Below, piece after piece: positions 32,272 to 43,872 of a stretch of DNA of 64,000 bases (position 1 is the stretch's first letter; the number at the start of each line of letters is the position of its first letter). Source of the stretch: Limnanthes douglasii subsp. nivea. Lineage: Eukaryota; Streptophyta; Magnoliopsida; Brassicales; Limnanthaceae. The notes under the pieces are model-generated. The model saw only the letters and a list, made by a program, of their open reading frames with translations, was not told the DNA's origin and searched no databases. The stretch is from contig JAUPFV010000002.1 of assembly GCA_036936605.1 (NCBI GenBank), positions 129,502,376 through 129,566,375 of the forward strand, in the 5' to 3' direction. The translations under genes and the position numbers were made by a program.

Positions 32272-33300
32272 TCACTCCCGGTACAGTTTTAAATGTTGTA
32301 TATTCCATAGATGTTGAAGTACCCTCCCCTGATTATCACAAATGTGATAAGAACCTGGCTTTATCTTTTCAACAACCATATAAGGTCCTTCCCAATTCGG
32401 GGCCATCTTACTAAGGATATTTTCCCTGGTATGGAGGAATACCTTTCTTAACATTTTGTCACCTACCTTGAACTCCCTCCTTTCCACCCTTGAATTATAT
32501 CTATTCCTCATAAGATTTTGATAATGTATTATATTTAAATGTACTCTAACTCTTTTTTCTTCAATCAAATCTAAACTTTCTCTTTTAGCTTCATCATTCA
32601 AGTCTTTGATATATTGGGTTATCCTAAAAGAAGGCAAGGTAGATTCCACAAGAGTGACATTATCCATTCGATAGGCCAAAGCAAAATGGGTCTCTTTAGT
32701 AGCCTCCCTATGGGTTGTTGGATAAGCCCATACTACATCCTATAAGTAATTAGGCCATTTTCTTGTTTCTGCTGTCAAATTCTTCTTCAAACCTTCTAAA
32801 TTAGATTTGTTTGTCACCTCTACTTGTCCATTTTCTTAGGGATAAAAAGGTATAGAAAAACATTGTTTGATTCCCTTCGAAGCACAGAACAAATCCATTT
32901 CTTTATTATTGAATTGATGACCATTGTCTGTTTGAATTCTTCGAGGTACTCCAAAACGAAAATAAATAATGTTTACAATGAATTTAATCACATCCTTAGC
33001 TTTCGCTCCAGACAGGAGTTCTACTTCTGTCCATTTCGTAAAATAATTTATTGCTACAATTATCATTCGCCGTCCTCCAGAGATCATCGACAAAGGTCGC
33101 AGTAAATTTATTCCTCATCTATCAAACAGAATGGCTTCGGTAATGGACATAAGTGGAACTGCTGGTTTATGAATAGCGTTAGCAAACCTTTGATAAGTAT
33201 CATAGCTTTGAACCAAATTCTTGGCATCGTTCATAATCGAGGGCCAATAAAACCCTGCAAGCAAAACTCGACGATTCAATGCCTTGAACCCACAATACAC
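32272..33300 (-). pseudogene. Tat-type integrase
   Basis: In reading order: the zinc-binding part (LLAGFYWPSIMNDAKNLVQ, DTYQRFAN), the catalytic core (VAINYFTKWTEVELL with the first Asp replaced by Asn, then RIQTDNGHQF with the second Asp), then, after a frame break, LIEEKRVRVHLNIIHYQN, FKVGDKMLRKV and APNWEGPYMVVEKIKPGSY, ending WNIQHLKLYRE. The frames are split near 33110 and 32830-32680. The catalytic Glu region is damaged. Confidence 0.85.
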
Positions 33301-33639
33301 TGATCACTCTTCATCATGTAGTTCTGATAAAACCTCTTGTGATTCTCTTCTGCTCAAACTTCATAATAATGGCCTACTCAATGCTTTCTTGTACAAAACT
33401 CCATTTAATACTATATAGCAAAAAACTTTGCCTCACAATGTTTTGGAAACTTTTTCATCTTCAAGCTGCTCTCCTCTAATCAAAAAATTTAAAATATCAG
33501 TTCTCAAGTTGCCGCAGATTGTATCCGGGAGGACAAATACTTCATCAATATGTTCACACTGATCTGAATGGGTTAAAATCGAGACAACTGATTTGCTACT
33601 AATTGAGAATCTTTCTCTAATCGTACTGAAGTTGCACCT

Positions 33640-33850
33640 CATATCTTCGCGAGTCTCATTCCAGCTAATGCAGATTTGTATTCAGCTTCATTATTCGACA
33701 CGTGGAAACCAAATTTAATGGATTGAAGCATTGTTTCTCTAGATGGAACAATCATTTGAACTCCAGCGCTGCATCCTAAAACATTAGTCTTTATCAGTTC
33801 GAACAATCCACAATGAATTAACTGGTAAGACGTCTATGCTAACTTCTTCA
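33640..33850 (-). pseudogene. Second RNase H (Tat-specific) remnant
   Basis: The minus frame reads SAGVQMIVPSRETML, then FGFHVSNNEAEYKSALAGMRLAKI, the SNNEAEY block of the additional RNase H found in Tat-lineage gypsy elements. A stop follows LAKI. The first catalytic Asp block (WTLFVDGS-like) is degraded to LWIVRTDK. Confidence 0.75.
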
Positions 33851-33969
33851 TCCGATCTGATTGAATGAAATTCAACAAGTAAATCTGCCAAATCTTGTGT
33901 TTTAAATGTCGTTCAAGGAAAAAATAATGTCAAAATCCTCTAATTTCACTAACAATTTAGTCATTCTCC

Positions 33970-34341
33970 CTAAAATATTAGGATGTTGCAAACACTCTTC
34001 AATCGAAATGAGGTTCGAACTTCGATTGTATGAGCTTGAAAATAAGGACGTATTTTTCTAGCATCCAGCACTAATGTCAATTCTAATTTTTCGAGCTTCA
34101 AATACCTCTTTGCTGCTGCCACCAAACTTTTGTTGACGTAATACATCGGTTTCAGAATTCCTGAATCTTCACTTATCAACATTACACTCACTGCAAAATC
34201 TGATACAGTGATGTATAGAAAGAGTTGATTTCCACTTCGAGGTTTAGATAATATTTCTGGTGATGATAACATATCTTTGTTGATTGTAAAAGTTGCTTTA
34301 CAATCCGAAGTCCATTCAAACTTCTTTGATCTTCGTAACAC
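33970..34341 (-). pseudogene. First RNase H of the Tat-type element
   Basis: FEWTSDCKATFTINKDML, LFLYITVSDFAVSVMLI, PMYYVNKSLVAAAKRYLKLEK and LVLDARKIRPYFQAHTIEV follow the order of gypsy RNase H. Asp-to-Thr type changes at the first motif (YITVSD in place of YLAVS/CDAS forms) are usual in this lineage, where this domain is thought to be degenerate. Confidence 0.8.
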
Positions 34342-34631
34342 TTAAACGAAAGGGAAACATTTGTCAGAAAATCTAGAAATAAATCTGTTAAGTTTTGCTA
34401 AGATTCCTATCAAAAATTTCACTTCTTTGATAGTTCGAGGAGATTTCATAGATACTACATCTTTTAACTACTCTAGGTCATCTTCTATATCTTTTTCACT
34501 GATAACATAACCCAGAAATTTTCTGATTGAACTCCAAAAGTACATTTTTCTGGATTCAACTTCAGCCTTATTACCCTTAAATTCAGAAATGTCTCCTTTA
34601 AAGCTTTCAAGTGTGAATTTTATGTTAAGCT

Positions 34632-35352
34632 TTTTACCACCATGTCGTCAGTGTACACCTCTATGTTTTTTCTGATCTAAGTAGCAAATGCCTTGCTCAT
34701 TAATCTTTGGTACGTGGCCCCAGCATTTTTTAATCCAATAGGTATAACTCTATAGCAATGCAAGCCTCTGTCTGTGATGAAGGTGGTACATTCTTGATCA
34801 TTTGGATCCATTTGAATTTCATTATAACCTGCAAAAGCATCCATAAAGTTCAATATTTTATTTTTCAAAGTGGAATCAGTCAACTGGTTTATTCGAGGAA
34901 CAAGATATAGATCTTTAGGACAGGCTCGATTTAAGTCTGTAAAATCACTACACATTATCCATTTTCCATTCTTATTCTTTACCACCACTAAGTTTGTCGT
35001 CCATAGAGGATATTGTGGCTCCCTTATATGTCCAACCTTCGACAAACGATCAATTCAGAAACAATAGCCCTTGATTTCTCAAAAGAAAATGCCCGCCTTT
35101 TTGTATAACAGGTTTTACCTTTGGATTAATAGCTAGGCTGTGGAAAATTAATTCAAATTGTACTCTTATCATGTCATCTGGTTTCCAAGCAAAAACATCC
35201 AAATTGTAGGATAAAAATTGTAAGAGTTGTTGACGTAGAATTGGGGTCATTAAGGTTCTTATTCGAAGTTCTCTTCCCTCAAGAAAAGTATATTCCTCTA
35301 TTTCTTCACTTACTGTCAATGACTCTGGGGTTTCCCTCGAATCGTCAACCAT
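34632..35352 (-). pseudogene. Reverse transcriptase of the Tat-type element
   Basis: YNLDVFAWKPDDM and INPKVKPVIQK open the domain. After a frame break near 35045 come IREPQYPLWTTNLVVVK, GKWIMCSDFTDLNRACPKD (Asp of motif A context), NFMDAFAGYNEIQM, YRVIPIGLKNAGATYQRLM and, after a stop, the active-site box YTDDM (complement of 34641-34655). Two frame breaks make it non-functional. Confidence 0.88.
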
Positions 35353-36042
35353 TTACTCAGAATCCGAGGTCAACCCCCCTGAGTGCTATTCATTCATCAT
35401 ACCACCAATGTTGGATCCTCGAATCTGAAGTGGAGTGGTGTAGCATTCCCTGAAAACCTTTTGGTCTCTCTGGAGGACCCCTACACGGTCTCCGACGACA
35501 TACTTGAAACATTGATGGACTGTTGATACAATGTCATACATTTTTGACAACCAAGATCTTCTAAAAATGGCATTTTAGCTTGTTGGACAGTCCACCACCA
35601 TAAAAAGCACTTGAACCTTCTTCTTAAAAGGTCATTTTCCAAGAATCACCTCCCCATCGAATTCCACTATTACTCGTGTAGTTACTCCAGTAAAACCAAT
35701 GATGGTGCGCTCTGATTGAGAAAATTGCAGTTATCAAAAATTGCAGCCACACTCTCAGTCAGATCTGCCTAGTATTCAGGCCTTACTTATTGATCGGGCC
35801 TCAGCCTATTAAATTGGTATGATGGAGCTTGGTTTGAATATCCTCCAGTTCGAATATCCTCCAATTCGAGGTGGTAGGTTGTTGTTCCTCTGACGCGCTT
35901 GCTGGGCATAATTTGAAGATTTCCCCCAGTTATGTGGCACATACCCAGAATTATTTTGACCGATATCCGCTACCCCTTGAACCATGGTTGATTCTTTAAC
36001 CTTGATTTGGTCCTTAACTTAAGCCATCAAAGCTCCAAAATT

Positions 36043-36462
36043 TTAGGCTCTTCTTTTTGTTGTTTCATTAGCCAAATATCTAGGTAACAAACCCTCGCGA
36101 AAAGCTGTCATTGGCACTAGTTCTTCACAATTATCCACACTTGCTTTTGTTAAGACAAACCGCTTTGTATAATATTTCAGCTTTTCTCCAACTGCTTGCT
36201 TGCATTGGATGATTGTATCTCTATTTTCCCTCATCTCCTTACTTCCCACAAACTGTCTTTGAAAGGCAGTGTAAAAGCCTCTAAAATTTGAAATGGACCG
36301 CCTTAGAATTCGATTGTACCATTTCAAATTCATTCCTTTGAAAGTTTGGGATAAATCCTGACACACTAGCCTGTCATCATCTTCAAAATTCATCATGTAA
36401 TTCTTAAACTTTTCGATGTGATCGTCTTGGTCTTGCATCCCATCGAATTTCTCTACTTTCAA
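36043..36462 (-). pseudogene. Gag of the Tat-type element
   Basis: KFDGMQDQDDHIEKFKNYM, LSQTFKGMNLKWYNRILRRS, FYTAFQRQFVGSKEMRENRD, QCKQAVGEKLKYYTKRF and LVPMTAFREGLLPRYLA are the capsid blocks of gypsy gag (retrotrans_gag family). Sequence on both sides (35353-36042, protease region; 36463-37210, leader and gag N-terminus) is coding-like but broken by stops and frameshifts; no D-S/T-G protease motif could be fixed. Confidence 0.82.
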
Positions 36463-37210
36463 GATATCAAATCATTTTGGAAGCATGATTGATATTATCT
36501 CATTTGTCAATGAAGAATTCCTCCAATCAACACCTTGAACAAACTGATCCCGAGTTCCTATCACTGCATATAAATTTTAATCATCCCCACTATACTGATT
36601 TGATGTATTTCCTTCACATCAGTTCGACTCCCTCAAACATTAAGGTACACTTTCTCTTCTAGGTTTAAGTTCTTTCTTAGATTTGCGAGGTTGATCTTTC
36701 TCTTCTTTCGAAGAGCCTTAGTATCTCTAAAAAATCAGATCCATAGCTTTCAACTTCCTCATCACTATATATGACATACCTTTGTTTATCTTTCTTTTCT
36801 TTTCGAGAAGAATAACGTTATTTTGGCGCTTCGAACCGCGCCTGTTCACTTCTGATTTGACGATCAGTACAAGATCGATCAAATTGACCACCAACAACAT
36901 TTTCGTCATTCACTTGTCTCACCTCAGCCTAGTTGGATGAATCTCTTGCTCTCTCTGGTCATATTTATTGTTCAGAGCATTTATCTTATCCAAAAGTTGA
37001 TTCATTCGCAACTCTATCTCATATTGAGTCTGATGAATCGGAGTAGATCCTTTTTGTCTATCATCTGTCATTCGTAAATCCTTTTACAGTATTTCAACAA
37101 ATGATCGAACTAATGGGTCGTTTTCTAGATTCATTGTAAAGTTTTAAGATTGTTTTTCAAGGTTTGGAAAATTTGAACTAGTAAACTAGGCACCAATCAT
37201 TGATCAGGTT

Positions 37211-37226
37211 CTCAGTGGAGTCACCA
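37211..37226 (-). promoter_or_regulatory. Primer-binding site of the Tat-type element
   Basis: The complement reads TGGTGACTCCACTGAG three bases from the LTR end. Primer sites starting TGGTGACTCC are typical of Tat, Athila and Ogre elements. Confidence 0.75.
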
Positions 37227-37229
37227 ATT

Positions 37230-37388
37230 TGGTGAGTTTGATTACTAGTGTTGCCTAAGAAACTTGAGAGAAATGAGAATGTAGAGAGAGAAATATTTCT
37301 AGAGAGAGAAAATCAGATTGCTCGAGTTATCTATCTTAAAAATAACCCTTTTATTAGATCAGCATTGGCCCTGTATATAGAGGCACAT
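37230..37388 (-). repeat. 5' LTR of the Tat-type element, truncated
   Basis: Matches the first 150 bp (plus-strand order) of the left LTR and then diverges after GAGGCACA; roughly half of the LTR is gone. Confidence 0.75.
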
Positions 37389-40261
37389 ATAAGAACTAGT
37401 TTATTCTTGGAAAAACTCAGTTTATGCTATTTAAGAGTTGACGATAGGGATAATACCTGACATAGAGCCTCCACAAATCAATTTTTTTATACTTTTATAT
37501 TATGTGCGCATACTACCAATCTGCAAGCAGGTTTACGATCCCACATACTTAAATTTTTTCAATTCTAGGAACATTACAATGATAAAAATACTGAGATAGA
37601 AAGAGCTGAGAAAGATATTGAAGACACCAAAAAAAACTTCAATTTTCAGATCTAGATCATAGGATCCTGAAGATTGTAAGATATCAAATGAACTTGAAAT
37701 ATTGTTCTCTTAAACTAAGATTTAGCAACTTTAAAAGATGGTACTAAAAAAATTAGAAAACTTGATCCAAAATCAAATGATATAATTTGATCCAAAAATT
37801 ATGGATTTGATGGGATTAAAAATTAGTCCTAATTGGACTCGTACAATTTAACTTTTCAAGCTTATTAAATATATATATATTATAACATATAATACCAGAA
37901 GTAATCATACAACACAACCAAAAAAAACATGTGAGATCCTAAAGTGTTTTTTGTTCGGTATCTGTTTTTAGATTGTGTTTATTTTCGGATGAAATTTAGT
38001 GTTCTATTTGGATTACATTTTTAGACAACCCGATTCGATTCGACAGTATTTTGTAGTGCAATAAGGCCCCAGAATAACAAAACTCTCATCCTATCCAACA
38101 TCCCCCTTTCCGAGGCCAGTCCGCCGCATCCCCCTTTCTTAGTTAGTCACCACCACCCCACCATCATATGTAATACAATTAACTATAACATATATATAAA
38201 AACATATCCACTAATATAATTCAAACCAAAGTCTGTATTTAAATATAAACAACGAAGATAATCACTGGCGAACCAACCAAAGCTGTACAAAATGTTAGAT
38301 TTAATAAATATATTATAATATGTATACATAGAAAACAATATCAATATAACTAATAAAAAAACAAAAGACGAAGAAAATTGTGTAGATCTGAGACGAAACT
38401 TGTAATTAAAATAGATAGATTGCATGTTCATTCTAAAATGTATTTTACATCGAATAATTAAAACTAAGAATATCTAAAATTTATTCAGAAAAATGTACTT
38501 TTATCTTTAAAAAATTGGTGATTTACCGACCTAATATGAAAATACTTTTCATTAACAACTTGTATAAATATCATACATTTTCTATAACAAGACATTTTAC
38601 TATCATTACCATTAAAATCAGATTAATTACCTATTCAATGCAGAAGCTTCTCCAAATTATACAAACAAATCATTCATGGTCTAGCATGTTTAGTAAAAGG
38701 AAAAACATAGCTAAGAAAAACTTGCCGATATACACGAATCTAAATCGGAAAAATTAAAATCGGCAAGTCATCCTTGGCTGGATTTTACATTTTACATATA
38801 CACGCAAGACCATAGATGAGTAAGAGGAAATAGATAAACTCTGAAGTAAAGTGATTTAGTTTTTATACACAAATAAGCAATTTATAGCACTTCAAAGAAG
38901 ACATTGTATTATTATATTAATATTCTAAATCTCAAAAAACAAAACATTAATGTGGTCGACATTCATCCAACAAAATGATAGGGTGGTGTTTAATATATTA
39001 TGTAATTGTATATAATAAAATAGAATAAAAAAATTATTAAAGTTATTGTATATGGATATATATAAAATATTACTTTCAACTAAAAAATAATAATTTTAAA
39101 ATTTATTACAATAAATTTTAATTTATATTATATAACTATAAAATAAGGTATTTTTATTTTAAAAATTAATATAAATTTAAATATTATTATTACTACAAGG
39201 GTAGAAGCTTCCCTCTGTTTTTATCGCTTGGAGTTATCCAAAAGACATAATAAATTAGAATATACCCAGGCCAGAATAGAACATACTCAGTTGTTATGAT
39301 ATTTAATGTTTTCACTCTTATATATTTAAAGTTGATAATTTGAAAAACAAAAGATAAAAGTTTCCATTTTCCGATATCTGTATACGGGATTTCAGAAAAG
39401 CTGCTCAATCCTGTGCAAAAGATATCTTACTATCATAGAACCGTGTGGATCCGACCAACCGGAAACGCATAAAAAATCTCAAATTTGGAGAAAATCTTAT
39501 CTAAAACTGACGGATAATAAAATAAGGAATATTTATTAGAAGGCACGTTAATATTGCAGTGGAATACTACTAGTCATGTAAGTGATGGCAATGTAGTGTT
39601 ATAACTTATATTACAAGCTCTGTTGTGTAATTCTAGGAAATGAAGACAGATGACCTGTGTTTCTGTCTTCTTTATATGACTTAGTAGGTGTGGTATTGGT
39701 TAGCCTAGTTGGTCCGGTTTTTAAGAAATCGCACGGATTATTAAATTTATCAGTTTTGTTCGGATCAGATTATTTGATTTTCGGTTTCGGATTGTTGATT
39801 TTTTGGTTCCGTTTAATCCGATCCTGTTCTGATTTGATAAGTTATATATTAATTTTGGCCGGTTTTGGTTTTAGTTTAGATTTGTTCATTTTGGTTTTGA
39901 CCGATTTCGGTTAGGTCATTTTAGTTTAATTAGTCTATTTTAAAAATTCTAATTTCAATAATTTTAAAAAATTGTATTTAATTAAATGATATAAAAAATA
40001 AAAACTAATCTTTGACATCCTATTAATAATTTGTCCAAAATTTAATTCCAAATGGCCAACTATTAGTCTGACAATTTTTCCATATATTAATATAAATTGT
40101 TGTATATGGTATTTTTATCGGTTTATCAATTATGTCGGTTCTATCCAACACCATTTCTATCTATTTATTATTTTTAACCATATGAACCGATTGTATTTAA
40201 ATCTTAAATGTTTTAATTCGAATCCGATTTTCGAGTTAGAACAACTAAAAACCTATATATG
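37389..40261. other. Gene-poor AT-rich stretch with hAT-like GGTTCGG remnants
   Basis: No credible gene. Between 39690 and 40250 the plus strand is rich in TCGGTTT, CGGTTCC and ACCGATT wording on both strands, resembling subterminal parts of hAT-like elements such as the one at 42843-43547. 38090-38160 is a CCACC-rich patch of unknown origin. Small frames (38183-38431, 38515-38757, 39193-39408) have no recognisable domains. Confidence 0.45.
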
Positions 40262-41035
40262 GGGTGGCAAACGGTTCAACCTCGGACCCGTCAGAACCAT
40301 TTAAAAGTTTGTGCTGGTTTACAGGTCTGCTGGGTTACTGATTATGCATGTCTAGATATGACGGGCCAGATTCGCAGGCTACTCAGCAGAAGACCCATTT
40401 AGGCACGTTTATCAAGTGTTTTAAAATATTATTTAAAATTAATTTGTAAGCCGAATTTCAATAATTGAGATATGTACCATATAAACAAGCTAATTCTACT
40501 ATTTATTGTATTTTAATTTAAATGCTATATTATTTTAATCAAAATTCTATAATCAAGGCAATTATTTCCTAAAAAATATAATTGTAATATGATTTTGATA
40601 TGTTTGATTATATTTATATATTTAAGATATTTTATTTAATATTAGGTAGATATTGAATAAAACATGTACATCTAATTGCATTTTGATTATAAATTTCAAT
40701 ATTTTTGCGATTATAAAATCAATAATTTGATTGTCTTAAACAAAATATAGTAAACAAGATCATTGTAATATAATTTTGAAATATTTTCGAACTATTCAAT
40801 ATTTGAAGTATAAATCTAAAGTTTTTAGAATTGTATAAGCATATGCATAAACATAAATTTCCTTTAAATAACAAAATAAAAATTGAAATTGAAATTGAAA
40901 GAGATTTGAATAACTTTTAATAAAAAAAAATAGTTAGAATTCCCAATTTATAGAGTTTTAAATTATTTTCAAAAAAACATATGTCGAATTCCCTATTTAT
41001 AGAGTTTTAATTATTTTTTTAAATAGTCGTTAAGA

Positions 41036-41194
41036 TGACGTCATTGCTAACGTCATCCATCCGGACTCTTGTCAGGATGGTCCGCTTTTCCTAACGCCTA
41101 GTTTTCAAACTAGCCGTAGCATAGTCCGGATGGTCCGGAGTTTTTTTTTCCAAATGTTTATAAAAATAATTTAATGGGTCTCTCCTATAAATAG
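41036..41194 (+). promoter_or_regulatory. Promoter-like block of hAT-like copy I
   Basis: TGACGTCA (41036-41043, a bZIP-type palindrome, followed by a second half-site CGTCATCC), then CATCCGGAC / GTCCGGATG units, then TATAAATAG (41186-41194) set inside the inverted repeat GGGTCTC...GAGACCC. A C/T-rich leader with CTCTCTAAATCTCTCTAC follows. The three-part block is kept in all related copies. Confidence 0.6.
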
Positions 41195-41438
41195 AGGAGA
41201 CCCCAACTCCAAACTCACACTCTCTAATCTACTCTACATCTCTCTAAATCTCTCTACTAGTTCTAAAAATTCTATAAAACTTTACTTTCTTATTTTTACA
41301 TATTGTAGTTCTACTTTTGAAATAGTTCGATTTTTTCGAAAAATAATTGTTATTAGTTGTTATTTGTGAGTGTTTTATGGCTTCAACGGGTTAGGACAAG
41401 CAACCAAGAAAACTGAGTTTTTGGAATTTGCTTCCTTT

Positions 41439-41843
41439 ATGATCTCTCCTCCACCCGAGAGGGATCCGGTCAGACGACGCGTCAAATCTGCCACTGCACC
41501 TACAAATATGAGTAAGACCGTCAAACAAACTTTTAGTTCGGTTGATAAGGAGACACGAAGCGTCAAACCTGCCACTACACCTACGACTTTGAGTAAGACC
41601 GTCAAACAAACTTTTAGTTCCAAAATGGTCGATAAGGTGACACGAAGCGTCAAACACCCGACTATAACTAAGAGTAAGACCGTTATTCCTAAACAAAGTC
41701 TTAGTACGAAAACGAAGATGGTCGATTTGATTGTTGTTGCGTTAAGTAAGGTTAATCGTGAGACTCGAGGACAAGTTTTCGCAGATCCTTTACAAATTGC
41801 ATGTACTATTGAGAAAGTGTTGCGTTTTTTAAAAAGTAGTTAG
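41439..41843 (+). CDS. Small basic repeat protein of the hAT-like element, copy I
   Basis: 134 codons from the first ATG (MISPPPERDPVRRR). Not recognised. It consists of two to three imperfect units of about 27 residues with the pattern SKTVKQTFSS(K)MVDK-x-TRSVK-x-ATTPT, then SKTVIPKQSLSTKTKMVDL and a C-terminal part (LSKVNRETRGQVFADPL, IEKVLRF). It is rich in Lys, Thr and Ser and has no membrane segment or signal peptide. An earlier ATG (MASTG) in another frame stops after five codons in both copies. The ORF sits about 245 bp after the TATA box of the element, so it is probably what that promoter expresses. It could instead be a relic of a longer transposase, but no hAT dimerisation domain or BED finger is seen. 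Confidence 0.5.
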   Translation: MISPPPERDPVRRRVKSATAPTNMSKTVKQTFSSVDKETRSVKPATTPTTLSKTVKQTFSSKMVDKVTRSVKHPTITKSKTVIPKQSLSTKTKMVDLIVVALSKVNRETRGQVFADPLQIACTIEKVLRFLKSS

Positions 41844-42842
41844 CGACAAGAGACTAAAAAAAGTATTTTAGATTTTGTATTTTAATTTGAAAACATTTGT
41901 ACAACTCCTTCCCGCAAGAGTATAAACTCTGGACGGCTAAATAAATAAATAAAATATTTACCTTTTATTATAATAACAACAATTGTACTATTAAATAATT
42001 ATAAAATAACGTTTTTGTAAAAATAATAATAATAACAACACTTGTAGTATTTAAAACAAAATCACAATAATAATAATCAAAATATAAGATTAAAATTATA
42101 ACAATATAACTTGTAATCTTTTACCATGATAAAATATGATTTTGGTTTAAAAAATAATAAATAACACTTGTAATATTTATAACCAAATCACAATAATATT
42201 CAAAATGTAATATTAAAATTATAACAATATAACTTGTAATATTTTACCATGATAAAATATGATTTTGGTTTAAAATATAATAAATAACATTTGTAATATT
42301 TATAACCAAATCACAATAATAATAATATTCAAAATGTAATATTAAAATTATAACTTTAAAAGTTGTAATATTTTAACATGATAAGATATGGTTTTGGTTT
42401 ATAACATAATATCAACACTTTTAATATTTAAAACCAAAACATAATAATAATAATAATATTCAAAATGTAATACATTATAACTTAAAAATAAAATTTAAAA
42501 TTTAGTTTATATAATAATTACAACACTTAAAATATTAATAACCAAAACAAATTAAAACTAACCAAAATAATAATAATTTTATAATCATATACATAATACA
42601 TTATCTCAATATTTTTTAAATATAACTTAAGATATGATTTTGGTTATAAAATAATTAAAATATTTATAATATTTAAACATGTCTGCCGGGTTGCAGATCT
42701 GCTGGATTACAGATTTGTCGGATTGCATATCTGCGAAATTACTGCTTATGCGAGTCTGACGAATAAACATGTCTGTCGGTTTGCAGGTAACCAAATTCGC
42801 ATGTTAACCGCCAAGTTACTAACATAATAAGATGTCTCTAGA

Positions 42843-43547
42843 TAGGGTTGTCAACGGTTCTCCGGAACCGAGAACCGGATCGGGACCGAACCGGTAAGGA
42901 CCGGACCGAACTTTAACGGTCTGATTCGCGGTTCCATTCTAAAAACCAAAAATCGATAAGGAACCGAAACAAAAAACTGGTTAGGAACCGAACCGATAGA
43001 ACCGATAAACCGATAAACTGATAGAACCGATAAGGAACCGAACCGATAAAACCGATAGGACTGAAGGAACCGATACGGAATCGAACCGATAAAACCGATA
43101 AACCAGTAGAACCGATAAGAAATCGGACCAATAAAATCGTTAAAACCGATTATTTATTATTATTATATATTCTTTTATAAATTATAGTACCAAAATTAAT
43201 AGTTAATTACCAATTTTTTAAGAAAATGAAAGATTAACTTATAAATTTTAGTTTTTATATCATTTATTTTAATATAAAAATAATTAAAAATCAATTTTTA
43301 ATTGATTTTATTTTTTTAAGTGGACCGAACCGCACCGAAATGGGACCGGACCGAACTCGGACCGAACCGAAACCGGAACCGAACCGAACCGGACCGGACC
43401 GAACCGAACCGAAAGCTTAGCGGTTCAGTCCGGTTCCAAAAATTAGAACCGAAAGCTTAACGGTCCGGTCCGGTCCGAACCGATAAACTTAACGGTTCGG
43501 TCCGGTTCCTTCAAAACCCGGACCGAACCGCACCGATAACAGCTCTA
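42843..43547. mobile_element. Non-autonomous hAT element, 705 bp (hAT-2)
   Basis: The ends TAGGGTTGTCAACGG (left) and TAGAGCTGTTATCGG (right, reverse strand) match at 11 of 15 bases. The flanks carry CTCTAGAT on both sides (42836-42843 and 43549-43556), an 8-bp target duplication as for hAT, with one base of ambiguity at the border. The second copy of the duplication has the intact site GCCTCTAGATATG (53889-53901). Inside are many ACCGATAA and GGACCGAACC repeats and no coding sequence. It inserted at the very end of the hAT-like element to its left. Confidence 0.85.
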
Positions 43548-43818
43548 CCTCTAGATATGAGCTAGATTATGCAGAGCCTGGGCGGGAAATTCTAATAACA
43601 ACAAACTAGTAGAATGTATTACGATTTTTTGGAAGTTTATTTTTGTATTTTAGATGATTATGAAATATTTTAGTTTACCGACCTGACATTAGGTAGCTGA
43701 AAAGAAGAGATGAGATAGTAAACTATAATAAAGAAATACGATATATGATTTGTTAATAACGACATAAATTCATTTAATACGATAAAATTGGTAAACTCTT
43801 TTAAATATAATTTTAAGA

Positions 43819-43819
<1 letters not shown>

Positions 43820-43870
<51 letters not shown>
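43820..43870. repeat. (TAA)n microsatellite, copy I
   Basis: About 16 TAA units; the counterpart at 56446-56494 in copy II has a similar length. Confidence 0.95.

Positions 43871-43872
<2 letters not shown>

Larger units (their letters stand above)
27839..37388 (-). mobile_element. Ty3/gypsy element of Tat type with antisense ORF region
   Basis: Reading right to left: truncated 5' LTR (37230-37388), primer-binding site TGGTGACTCCACTGAG, gag, RT, RNase H, a second RNase H, integrase; then, between pol and the 3' LTR (27839-28158), a 3-kb region coding on the opposite strand. The extra RNase H and the antisense region are features of Tat-lineage elements such as Grande and Retand. All frames carry stops. 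The left flank is copia gag sequence, so it appears nested in the copia element starting at 26695. Confidence 0.85.
40262..42842 (+). mobile_element. hAT-like element, copy I, with repetitive ORF
   Basis: The left end TATGGGGTGGCAAACGG resembles the right end of the bounded hAT element at 53974-56247 (TAGAGGTGTCAAACGG on the reverse strand). The right end on the reverse strand is TAGAGACATCTTATTATG. The layout is left arm (AT-rich, 40400-40920), promoter block (41036-41194), small ORF (41439-41843), right AT-rich arm (41880-42660), then CTGC-rich end. The same layout runs in reverse inside 53974-56247. A matching 8-bp target duplication could not be shown, so the borders are provisional. Confidence 0.5.

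Noticed and set aside
41370..41438. Upstream start for the small repeat ORF
   Set aside because: The frame before 41439 has no ATG (it would need GTG), and the upstream ATG (MASTG) is in another frame and stops after five codons. ATG at 41439 is preferred.
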